Shown piece by piece: positions 7,572 to 14,742 of a stretch of DNA of 64,000 nucleotides. Below the pieces are notes generated by a model. That model was given only the letters and a program-made list of their open reading frames with translations. It did no database searches and was not told the origin of the DNA. The first letter of the stretch is position 1, and every line of letters begins with the position of its first letter. Location: contig NZ_QNUX01000002.1 of NCBI RefSeq assembly GCF_003312425.1, forward strand, positions 1 to 64,000, given 5' to 3'. The position numbers were made by a program, and so were the translations under genes. This DNA comes from Flavobacterium psychrolimnae (lineage in GTDB: Bacteria; Bacteroidota; Bacteroidia; Flavobacteriales; Flavobacteriaceae).

Positions 7572-7620
7572 GCGTGAGGGATAAAAGCTAGCTACCGAAG
7601 TAGCGCGTATAGCCCGACGC
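7572..7620 (+). ncRNA. Flavo-1-like structured RNA motif (short form)
   Basis: The stretch runs from GCGTGAGGGAT to ATAGCCCGACGC. Outer arms GCGT/ACGC and GGG/CCC pair, and a small hairpin GCTA-CCGAAG-TAGC sits inside. The order (GGGAT, AAGC, hairpin, ATAGCCC) resembles my recollection of the Flavo-1 RNA motif of Bacteroidota. A second, longer example lies at 58220-58277. It falls between the promoter side of the blaI operon and the MFS gene terminator. The function of the motif is not known. Confidence 0.4.
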
Positions 7621-7623
7621 TAT

Positions 7624-7662
7624 AAAAAAAAGGGGCCAGTAACGATATTGTTGCTAAGCCCA
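7624..7662 (-). terminator. Terminator of the MFS gene
   Basis: The stem GGGC...GCCC with an inner AGTAAC/GTTGCT pairing spans about 7633-7660 and is followed on the minus strand by a run of eight Ts. A weaker T run on the plus side could allow bidirectional use. Confidence 0.65.
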
Positions 7663-7700
7663 TTTTTTTATAGGGTCACGCCCAAAGAATGATAATGGAA

Positions 7701-8918
7701 TTAGTTTTGTTCTTTTTGAACGAGTTTTTGCAGCCAGATGCACCCTGCGACTGATAAAATCCCTAAAGTTCCCATGACAAACCAGTTTGCCTGATAGCCA
7801 AATGCAGAAATGATTTCCAGCCCCGTTTTAGAACTTGCAATGTGTGCCAAGCTAAAACTCATAGTAAACAAAGCCATGTAGCGACCCTCGTGTCCTTTTG
7901 GCGCTCGGCTTAACGCAAAAGAATTAGAGAACGGGAAGATGAACATTTCTCCAAAAGTGATAAAAAGGATGCTCACGATTAGTATTCCTGCCCACATATT
8001 AATCATTAAAACATAGAAACTTAGAGACATCAGTAACGAACCCCAAAGAATAATTTTGAGTTTATCGATGTTTTTTCTTTGGCTAATACTCACAATTGGC
8101 ATTTCCAAGAAGAAAATCAGCAACCCATTTAAGGATAATAAAAGTCCACTTTGAAATTCGGTTAAACCAAATTTTTCATTGTGATATAAAGGCAAAGTGG
8201 TGAAAAGTTGAAAGAAAAGCATGGCCGTAATAAAACAGATAAAGAGGAAAATCCAGAATATCTTGTCTTTGAAAACGGAAGCAGGTATTTCGGTTTCACT
8301 ATTTGCGGAGTCTAAATCGGCTGGTTTTTTGCGCTCTTTCACTAATAAGGTAAAAATTAATATAGAAATAATACACGAGCTTCCATCAACCCAAAATAAT
8401 CCGCTGTATCCTAAATTCATGATTATCAAACCACCTAAAGCCGGTCCTGCAGTAAATCCTAAATTTACCGCTAATCGAACTAAAGTCAATGCTCTGGTAC
8501 GATTTTCAGGTTTGGCGTAGGTCGCTAAGGAAACGAACATGGCGGGACGAAACATATCAGCAACGGTCATAATGACGAACATACCAATGCATAATCCCCA
8601 AAACGTACGAATGTATTGTACTAAAAACAGCAGTATTCCGCTGGTGAACAAACTGAAAACCATGATTCTATAAAAACCTATTTTATCTGATAATTTGCCA
8701 CCAAGCCACGAACCAAGCATGGAACCAAAACCAAAAGCGACCATTATCCACCCGACCTGTGCATAGGAGAAACTCAAATCTTCTTTTAGATATTTGGACA
8801 AAAACGGCAAAACCATCGTACCAGCTCGATTGATAAAAGTGATGAGTGTAAGTATCCAAATTTCTCTGGTGAAGCCTTTGAAATTATTTATGTAACGTTG
8901 AAAAGCTGTTTGAAACAT
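7701..8918 (-). CDS. MFS drug-efflux-type transporter
   Basis: The 405-residue protein has 12 predicted membrane segments. The MFS signature between helices 2 and 3 is visible as GSWLGGKLSDKIGFYR, and a proton-coupled-exporter motif region (RLAVNLGFTAGPALGG) lies in helix 5. Length and layout match the MDR-type single-component exporters of the inner membrane. The substrate cannot be inferred. The gene is monocistronic and divergent from the DUF1684 gene; a TACCTTTG box on the minus strand at 8938-8945 is a candidate -7 element 20 bases before the start. Confidence 0.88.
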   Translation of the reverse strand: MFQTAFQRYINNFKGFTREIWILTLITFINRAGTMVLPFLSKYLKEDLSFSYAQVGWIMVAFGFGSMLGSWLGGKLSDKIGFYRIMVFSLFTSGILLFLVQYIRTFWGLCIGMFVIMTVADMFRPAMFVSLATYAKPENRTRALTLVRLAVNLGFTAGPALGGLIIMNLGYSGLFWVDGSSCIISILIFTLLVKERKKPADLDSANSETEIPASVFKDKIFWIFLFICFITAMLFFQLFTTLPLYHNEKFGLTEFQSGLLLSLNGLLIFFLEMPIVSISQRKNIDKLKIILWGSLLMSLSFYVLMINMWAGILIVSILFITFGEMFIFPFSNSFALSRAPKGHEGRYMALFTMSFSLAHIASSKTGLEIISAFGYQANWFVMGTLGILSVAGCIWLQKLVQKEQN

Positions 8919-8967
8919 ATAATGAGTTATTATTTTGCAAAGGTAGAAAACTTTGTTCCGATGCGTC

Positions 8968-8999
8968 TTTGTGTCCTAGTAACTTTTAAACTATTTTTG
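8968..8999 (+). promoter_or_regulatory. Promoter of the DUF1684-TatD operon
   Basis: TTTG (8968-8971) is followed after 20 bases by TATTTTTG (8992-8999), a near-ideal Bacteroidota promoter. The ATG at 9015 lies 15 bases downstream. The match also argues for the 9015 start over an upstream ATG at 8898. Confidence 0.65.
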
Positions 9000-9014
9000 C
9001 ATAAAAATAAGAAC

Positions 9015-9617
9015 ATGAGAACGCTATTCACTTTGTTTATTTTATTACACTTGAATTTAGGCTTTGGCCAAGAAAAATTTGATGTTTCGGCTGTAACCAA
9101 ATTCCAAACTGAATTGAACGAAGAATATGCGGATGCCAAGAAAAGTCCTTTGACTGCAGAAGATTTAGCAGAGTTCAAAACACTTGACTTTTATCCTATT
9201 GACGAAAAGTTTTTTGTGGTCGCAAAGTTTATCAGAACTCAAAAAGAGAAGCCATTTGAAATGGAAACATCAACGGACAGAAAACCATTGTATGTCAAAT
9301 ATGGCGAACTTTCTTTTACAATTGATGGTCGGGATTTTAAACTGAACGTTTATAAAAACATTGAACTTTCCAAAAAGAAGGAGTATAAAGACTATTTATT
9401 TCTGCCGTTTTCCGATTTGACTTCTGGCAAGGATAGTTACATCGGCGGGAAATATATCGATTTACGAATCCCAAAAGGAGATACGATTGTGATTGATTTC
9501 AATACATCATACAATCCATATTGCGCATATAACCACAAGTATTCTTGTCCAAAAGTTCCATTGGAAAATGATTTGGATATCGAAATAAAAGCGGGAGTTA
9601 AAAAATTTCACGATTAA
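9015..9617 (+). CDS. DUF1684 domain-containing secreted protein
   Basis: Starting at 9015 the 200-residue protein has a clean signal peptide (MRTLFTLFILLHLNLGFG, cut before QEKF). The rest is a DUF1684 domain: EEYADAKKSPLTAEDL, the FKTLDFYPID segment and the closing NPYCAYNHKYSCPKVP, where the family's conserved Y/C cluster lies. Members are exported proteins of unknown activity. Its stop overlaps the next start (TAATG at 9615-9619), so it is co-translated with the TatD-type gene; the two may form an operon running on towards tcdA. An upstream in-frame ATG at 8898 would place the promoter inside the gene. Confidence 0.85.
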   Translation: MRTLFTLFILLHLNLGFGQEKFDVSAVTKFQTELNEEYADAKKSPLTAEDLAEFKTLDFYPIDEKFFVVAKFIRTQKEKPFEMETSTDRKPLYVKYGELSFTIDGRDFKLNVYKNIELSKKKEYKDYLFLPFSDLTSGKDSYIGGKYIDLRIPKGDTIVIDFNTSYNPYCAYNHKYSCPKVPLENDLDIEIKAGVKKFHD

Positions 9618-10282
9618 TGGAATTCTTTAATTTGCATACGCATAAATGGACCAATCAACCGAATGTGTTGGAATTAGTGAATCAATATCCACAGGAATTT
9701 GATGTAACAATTCCGAATTATTCCATCGGGATTCATCCTTGGTTTATCGTTGAAGAACGAATAGAAGCTGACTTGGCGATAATGGAAAGTAAGTTACAAG
9801 AGGCAAATTGTCTCGCTGTTGGCGAATGCGGATTGGACAAACGCATTGAAATCTCGATGGAATTGCAGCAAATGGTTTTCGAAAAGCAATTACTTTTGGC
9901 ACAAAAATATAAAAAACCGGTTGTGATACATTGTGTTGCGGCTTTTCAGGAATTGATAGCAATCAAGAAAAAAATGAACATATCAGTTCCAATGTTGATT
10001 CATGGATTTTCGAAAAATATACAAGTCGCTAAACAATTAGTAGACAATGGATTTTATATTTCGTTTGGGAAATATTTATTGCTTAATCCAGAATTAGAAG
10101 CTGTTTTTAAAAGCGTTCCTGATAATCGATTTTTTCTGGAAACGGATACGGTTGATGAAGGAATTGAGGCAGTTTATGAATTGGCAGCGAAATATAAAGG
10201 AATTTCTGTTAAAGAAATACAGGAAATAGTGAATGCAAATTTTAATGAAATTTTTGATTTCAAAATTTTTCAAAAACATTAA
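9617..10282 (+). CDS. TatD family metal-dependent hydrolase
   Basis: The 221-residue protein has the TatD barrel metal ligands in order: HTH at residues 7-9, VGECGLD, VIHCVAAF, LIHGFSKN and ETDTVDEG. TatD proteins are metal-dependent DNases or related hydrolases. At 221 residues it is shorter than E. coli TatD (~260), as is common in Bacteroidota. Its start overlaps the stop of the DUF1684 gene by one base, and tcdA follows after 18 bases, so the three are likely one transcript. Exact substrate unknown. Confidence 0.88.
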   Translation: MEFFNLHTHKWTNQPNVLELVNQYPQEFDVTIPNYSIGIHPWFIVEERIEADLAIMESKLQEANCLAVGECGLDKRIEISMELQQMVFEKQLLLAQKYKKPVVIHCVAAFQELIAIKKKMNISVPMLIHGFSKNIQVAKQLVDNGFYISFGKYLLLNPELEAVFKSVPDNRFFLETDTVDEGIEAVYELAAKYKGISVKEIQEIVNANFNEIFDFKIFQKH

Positions 10283-10300
10283 ACTTTAAACAAAAAAACA

Positions 10301-11014
10301 ATGGCAGAGTGGACAGAAAGAGCCGAACTTTTATTTAAAAAAGAAGGTTTAGATAATTTAAAAAATGCAAATGTATTAGTTGTAGGATTGGGTGGTGTTG
10401 GTTCTTTTGCAGCTGAATTTTTGGCAAGAGCAGGAGTGGGAACCATGACTATTGTAGATGGTGACGTAGTTGATATTACCAATATAAACCGACAATTACC
10501 GGCTTTACATTCGACCGTGGGACAAGCTAAAGTTACTGTTGTTGGAGATAGATTAATGGATATCAATCCAGAATTAAAATTGACACGTGTACAGGAATTT
10601 CTTTCGCCGGAACGTGCTTTCGAAATTGTTTCAGAGGAATTTGATTATGTTTTGGATTGCATAGACAGTGTGACTCCAAAGTTGAATTTGATCATTGGTG
10701 CCAAACGAAAAAGAGTCAAAATTATAAGCAGTATGGGTGCTGGCGGGAAAATGGAAGCTTCTAAAGTGAAAGTGACTGATATCACGAATACCGTGAATTG
10801 TTATTTTGCTAAAACCATCAGAAGACGATTGAAAGAGGTGAAAATTGATAAACTGAAAGTGGTTTTTTCTTCTGAAATTCAGGATGAATCGAGTTTGAAA
10901 ATGACCGATGGATCCAATTTCAAAAAATCCTTTTACGGAACAAACAGTTACATGCCGGGATTATTTGGTTTGTATGCTGCAGAAACCGTGATTCGCTATT
11001 TACTAAAAAAATAA
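10301..11014 (+). CDS. tcdA: tRNA threonylcarbamoyladenosine dehydratase
   Basis: The 237-residue ThiF/E1-like protein has the ATP-binding glycine loop VGLGGVGS (residues 28-35), the acidic DGD after strand 2 and the NINRQ arginine segment, all features of adenylating enzymes. The TcdA subgroup cyclises threonylcarbamoyl-adenosine at position 37 of ANN-decoding tRNAs. The YVLDCIDSVTPKLNLI region and the late SNFKKSFYGTNSYMPG region fit TcdA better than MoeB or ThiF. It lies 18 bases after the TatD gene. Confidence 0.9.
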   Translation: MAEWTERAELLFKKEGLDNLKNANVLVVGLGGVGSFAAEFLARAGVGTMTIVDGDVVDITNINRQLPALHSTVGQAKVTVVGDRLMDINPELKLTRVQEFLSPERAFEIVSEEFDYVLDCIDSVTPKLNLIIGAKRKRVKIISSMGAGGKMEASKVKVTDITNTVNCYFAKTIRRRLKEVKIDKLKVVFSSEIQDESSLKMTDGSNFKKSFYGTNSYMPGLFGLYAAETVIRYLLKK

Positions 11015-11023
11015 TGTTCAGTT

Positions 11024-11050
11024 TGTCATTGCGAGGAACGAAGCAATCAC
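11024..11050 (+). repeat. Short intergenic dispersed repeat
   Basis: The stretch TCATTGCGAGGAACGAAGCA with flanking bases has the look of the short repeat scattered between genes in many flavobacterial and other genomes. It is more GC-rich than its surroundings. Only one copy of this exact form is in the window; a stretch at 58151-58177 resembles a related element. It lies in the 90-base gap between tcdA and the HAD gene. Confidence 0.45.
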
Positions 11051-11103
11051 ATATCATGCTCAGTAAAGTGTTTAGGATCTAAGAAATCTAATAATCTAAA
11101 AAA

Positions 11104-11778
11104 ATGATACAAACCGTAATTTTTGACATGGATGGTGTAATTGTCGATACTGAACCCGTACACCGTTATGCTTATTTCAAACAATTTGATGAGTTGAATA
11201 TTCCTGTTACAGAGGAAATGTATACTTCATTTACTGGTTTTTCTACTCGGAATACGTTTCAGAAATTGAAAGAAGTTTTTGTGATAGAACAGGAAGTAGA
11301 GGATTTAATTCAAAGAAAACGGACTATTTTTAATGATGCTTTTGATAGTAAAGCTGATTTGGAATTACTGGAAGGTGTCGAAAATCTTATTAAAGAATTA
11401 TATCAAAATGGCATGCAATTGATTCTGGCTTCTTCGGCATCCAAAGTTACTATTGAACGTGTGTTTTCCAGGTTTAAATTGCATGAGTATTTTACGCATG
11501 TGGTTAGCGGTGAAGATTTTCCTAAATCAAAACCACATCCTGCAATTTTTGAACATGCAGCAAGTTTATCAATTGCACCAAAAGAAAGCTGTATCGTTAT
11601 TGAAGACAGCACAAACGGAATTAAAGCGGCGAAAGCTGCCGGAATTTTGTGCGTAGGTTACAATAGTATTCACTCTGAAGCACAAGATTTATCGGAAGCT
11701 GATTTTGTGATTAATCATTTTAACGAATTGGGTTTTGATGCTATTACCAATATTGATTCTAAATTAAGGAATAATTAA
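11104..11778 (+). CDS. HAD superfamily hydrolase, beta-phosphoglucomutase-like
   Basis: The 224-residue protein carries the HAD motifs. Motif I is FDMDGVIVDTEP (nucleophile Asp8, acid Asp10), motif II is LASSASK, motif III is the lysine in FPKSKPHP, and motif IV is IVIEDSTNGIKAAKAAG. The helical cap (subclass C1) sits between motifs I and II, as in phosphoglucomutases and sugar phosphatases. It probably acts on a small phosphorylated metabolite in the cytoplasm; substrate cannot be inferred. It stands alone between a dispersed repeat and the DUF2911 gene. Confidence 0.88.
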   Translation: MIQTVIFDMDGVIVDTEPVHRYAYFKQFDELNIPVTEEMYTSFTGFSTRNTFQKLKEVFVIEQEVEDLIQRKRTIFNDAFDSKADLELLEGVENLIKELYQNGMQLILASSASKVTIERVFSRFKLHEYFTHVVSGEDFPKSKPHPAIFEHAASLSIAPKESCIVIEDSTNGIKAAKAAGILCVGYNSIHSEAQDLSEADFVINHFNELGFDAITNIDSKLRNN

Positions 11779-11829
11779 CATTTGAAAGCCGTTGAATTTG
11801 TAAATTTGAAGACATAAAAAATTTAAGAC

Positions 11830-12675
11830 ATGAAAAAAATAATCATTTTATTTGCCATTATTATAGCAAATTTCACCATTGAGGCACAAGTAAAAACACC
11901 TCAATCCAGTCCAAAATCTATCATCAAACAAGAAGTAGGTTTGACAGATGTAGAAATCAATTATTCAAGACCAAGTGCCAGAGGAAGAGCTGTTTTTGGT
12001 AATTTAATTCCTTTTGGAAAAGTTTGGAGAACCGGAGCTAATGAAAATACGACTGTATATTTTAGCGACGATGTTATTATTGATGGTAAAACCTTGAAAA
12101 AAGGAAAATATTCGTTGTATACTATTCCAAAAATAGAAAGTTGGGAAATAATTTTCTACAAAACTACTGATAACTGGGGTAATCCAGAAGAGTGGAAAGA
12201 AGAAAATGTAGCACTTAAAGCCACTGTTAAACCAGAAACTTTAAATAAAAGTGTGGAAACATTTACAATTGGAATTAGTGGTCTAGATAATAATTTTGCC
12301 TTTTTAGAAATTTACTGGGAGAACTCGTATGCAGCTTTAAAATTTGAAGTTCCTACACAACAAAAAGCAACAGCTAATATCGAGAAAGCATTAGCAGGAC
12401 CTACTGGAGCAGATTATTTTGCTGCAGCTCAATTTTTATTCCAATCAAATGGTGACAATGCAAAAGCTTTAGTTTACATAAATAAAGCTTTGGATATGAC
12501 AAAAGACAAACCGTTTTGGTATAACAGATTGAAATCATTGATTCAAGCTAAACTTGGTGATAAAAAAGGAGCTATTGAAACTGCTAAAGCATCACTTGCA
12601 GCAGCTGAAATCGCTAAAAATCAAGATTATGTAAAAATGAATAAAGATAGTATTGCAGAGTGGAGTAAGAACTAA
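11830..12675 (+). CDS. DUF2911 domain-containing secreted protein
   Basis: The 281-residue protein has a signal peptide (first ~19 residues, ending IEAQ) followed by a DUF2911 domain. Recognisable parts are QEVGLTDVEINYSRPSARGR, the PFGKVWRTGANENTT motif, KKGKYSLYTIP and WGNPEEW. The last ~90 residues are alanine-rich helices of TPR character (FLFQSNGDNAKALVYINKAL). Proteins of this family are exported in Bacteroidota and have no assigned function. A TAAATTTG at 11801-11808 with TTTG 16 bases upstream is a possible promoter. A strong terminator follows the gene. Confidence 0.88.
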   Translation: MKKIIILFAIIIANFTIEAQVKTPQSSPKSIIKQEVGLTDVEINYSRPSARGRAVFGNLIPFGKVWRTGANENTTVYFSDDVIIDGKTLKKGKYSLYTIPKIESWEIIFYKTTDNWGNPEEWKEENVALKATVKPETLNKSVETFTIGISGLDNNFAFLEIYWENSYAALKFEVPTQQKATANIEKALAGPTGADYFAAAQFLFQSNGDNAKALVYINKALDMTKDKPFWYNRLKSLIQAKLGDKKGAIETAKASLAAAEIAKNQDYVKMNKDSIAEWSKN

Positions 12676-12698
12676 TTAACCTCACTGTTTTCCAATTA

Positions 12699-12733
12699 AT
12701 CCCGTCTTGATTATCGAGACGGGATTTTTTTTT
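12699..12733 (+). terminator. Terminator of the DUF2911 gene
   Basis: A 9-bp stem ATCCCGTCT / AGACGGGAT with nine-base loop is followed by ten Ts on the plus strand. Confidence 0.85.
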
Positions 12734-12804
12734 TGAAATTTTGAATTGTATAATTTGTAAATGTTTGAGAATAATGGGTTTCATAATGTAAACCTGTAAG
12801 AACC

Positions 12805-12852
12805 AAAAAACCGCAGATTCGGAAATTATTATAATTTCCGAATCTGCGGTTT
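12805..12852 (-). terminator. Terminator of the PIG-L/symporter operon
   Basis: An almost uninterrupted inverted repeat, AACCGCAGATTCGGAAAT and its complement, spans 12809-12851 and is followed on the minus strand by six Ts. It sits 44 bases past the symporter stop. The stem, up to 21 bp, is unusually long for a simple terminator. Confidence 0.75.
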
Positions 12853-12895
12853 ATAAAATTAGAAACTAATATAATAATTAGTTTTACTGTTTTTA

Positions 12896-14620
12896 TTAGG
12901 CTATAATCGCTCTCTGTTTCCTGAAAATTGTCCATTGTAACAGTAACGAAATAACAATCGTTAACATTGCGCCAATGAAATTAAGCCATAAATAACCCAG
13001 TTTTTCTTCTCCGCTTGGGAAAATATAAATAGCATAATAGTAGATGATGAAAATAGTAATTTGACTAATAACAGCGCCGTAAAATATAGCTTTGGATTGG
13101 ACTTTGTGTAGATAAAAACCAACCAGGAAAATCCCTAATACCGTTCCGTAAAATATAGATCCAATGATATTTACCAACTGAATTAAATTTTCAAACAACG
13201 TTCCAATACAAGCAAAAAGGATTGCAATTACTCCCCACAACAATGTAAAGAATTTTGTGGCATACAGATAATGGCGTTCTGATTTTTCTCCTTTTACATT
13301 TCGTTTGTAAATATCGATTGCTGTTGTAGATGCCAATGCATTCAATCCGGAAGCAGTTGATGACATGGCCGCAGAAATGATAACGGCCAACAATAAGCCG
13401 ATAAGTCCTTTTGGCAAATAATTCAGGATAAAGTGAAAAAATACATAATCTTTGTCATTAGTTTCACTGTTGCTGTCGGCTTTTAGGATTATTTCTTTAG
13501 CGCGATCTCTTAAATCTTTTTCTTTATTGGACAAAGCCACCAGTTCTTTTCGAAGAATTGGATTGTCATAATCCTGATTGAGCTGATCGATGTACAACAA
13601 GTTAATTACCTTTTTATCTTCGGATAAACCGTCTAATTTTTGCTCCAAAGCATTGTATTCACCTTTATAAGCCGATTTTTCAATCATGGCTTTGTTGTTT
13701 GGATTAAAATTTAATGGAACAGGATTGAATTGAAAAAAAACAAAAACCATAACTCCGGTTAATAAAATAAAGAACTGCATAGGAACTTTTAGCAGCCCAT
13801 TCATAATCAGTCCCATTTGACTTTCCCTAACTGATCTTCCTGATAAATAACGTCCTACCTGCGATTGGTCAGTTCCAAAATAAGCCAATGCAAGGAAAAA
13901 ACCTCCTGTGATTCCGCTCCAAAAAGTATATTTTTCTTCCGGGTCAAAAGAGAAATTGACAATATTCATTTTATCATTTGCACCAGCAATATGAAGCGCA
14001 CTAGTAAATGTCATGTCATTAGGAAGATAATGCAATATCAGAAAAAAGGTGATAAACATTCCCGACATAATCACAAACATTTGTTGTTTTTGAGTTACGT
14101 TAACGGCTTTAGTTCCACCTGAAAAAGTATAAATGATGACTAAAACACCAATAATAATATTCATGTATGTAAGATTCCAACCCAATATTGCCGACAAAAT
14201 AATCGCCGGAGCGTAAATAGTTAATCCAGTTCCTAGACCTCTTTGAAACAAGAAAAGAATGGCTGCAAGGGAACGCGTTTTTAAATCAAATCTTTTTTCG
14301 AGATACTCATAAGCCGTATATACTTTGTATTTGTGGTATAAAGGGATAAAGGTTACGCAAATTACAACCATGGCAATTGGCAGTCCAAAGTAGAATTGGA
14401 CAAAACCCATCCCATCGTGATAAGCTTGTCCTGGAGTAGAAAGAAACGTAATGGCGCTGGCTTGAGTTGCCATCACGGAAAGTCCCACGACATGCCAAGG
14501 CGTTTCATTGCTTCCTAAAATAAAGTCTTCTACATTTTTACTTCCTTTGGTTTTCCATGCACCGTAAATTACGATGAACAGTAAAGTAACTATGAGTATA
14601 ATCCAATCAAATAATTGCAT
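12896..14620 (-). CDS. Sodium:solute symporter family protein
   Basis: The 574-residue inner-membrane protein has about 13 hydrophobic segments and the SSS family pattern: VEDFILGSNETPWHVVGLSV, the GFVQFYFGLPIAM helix, YTFSGGTKAVNVT and a conserved FGTDQSQVGRYLSG stretch. A hydrophilic, charged insert of ~90 residues lies between two spans (about residues 300-390), larger than in well-studied SSS members. It couples Na+ influx to uptake of an unknown solute. It is the last gene of a compact operon behind the PIG-L deacetylase and a 35-residue membrane peptide, suggesting import of the released product. Confidence 0.92.
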   Translation of the reverse strand: MQLFDWIILIVTLLFIVIYGAWKTKGSKNVEDFILGSNETPWHVVGLSVMATQASAITFLSTPGQAYHDGMGFVQFYFGLPIAMVVICVTFIPLYHKYKVYTAYEYLEKRFDLKTRSLAAILFLFQRGLGTGLTIYAPAIILSAILGWNLTYMNIIIGVLVIIYTFSGGTKAVNVTQKQQMFVIMSGMFITFFLILHYLPNDMTFTSALHIAGANDKMNIVNFSFDPEEKYTFWSGITGGFFLALAYFGTDQSQVGRYLSGRSVRESQMGLIMNGLLKVPMQFFILLTGVMVFVFFQFNPVPLNFNPNNKAMIEKSAYKGEYNALEQKLDGLSEDKKVINLLYIDQLNQDYDNPILRKELVALSNKEKDLRDRAKEIILKADSNSETNDKDYVFFHFILNYLPKGLIGLLLAVIISAAMSSTASGLNALASTTAIDIYKRNVKGEKSERHYLYATKFFTLLWGVIAILFACIGTLFENLIQLVNIIGSIFYGTVLGIFLVGFYLHKVQSKAIFYGAVISQITIFIIYYYAIYIFPSGEEKLGYLWLNFIGAMLTIVISLLLQWTIFRKQRAIIA

Positions 14621-14623
14621 AAT

Positions 14624-14731
14624 TTAAGAGTATAATTTCATGATGAGACAAAAGATCAAGATGTATATAGCATTGGCTACAAGCACCCAGGTATAGTTCT
14701 TCTTCCAGGTTTTTATTTTTTTTGTTTCCAT
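14624..14731 (-). CDS. 35-residue single-span membrane protein
   Basis: The minus-strand frame starts METKKIKTWKKNYTWVLV at 14731 and stops at 14624, three bases before the symporter ATG. A basic N-terminus is followed by one hydrophobic helix (WVLVANAIYILIFCLIM). It lies 11 bases after the deacetylase stop. Short hydrophobic partners precede several symporters, so it may be an accessory subunit, but no family is recognised. Tight spacing on both sides and intact codons support translation. Confidence 0.65.
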   Translation of the reverse strand: METKKIKTWKKNYTWVLVANAIYILIFCLIMKLYS

Positions 14732-14742
14732 TGCAGACTGTT

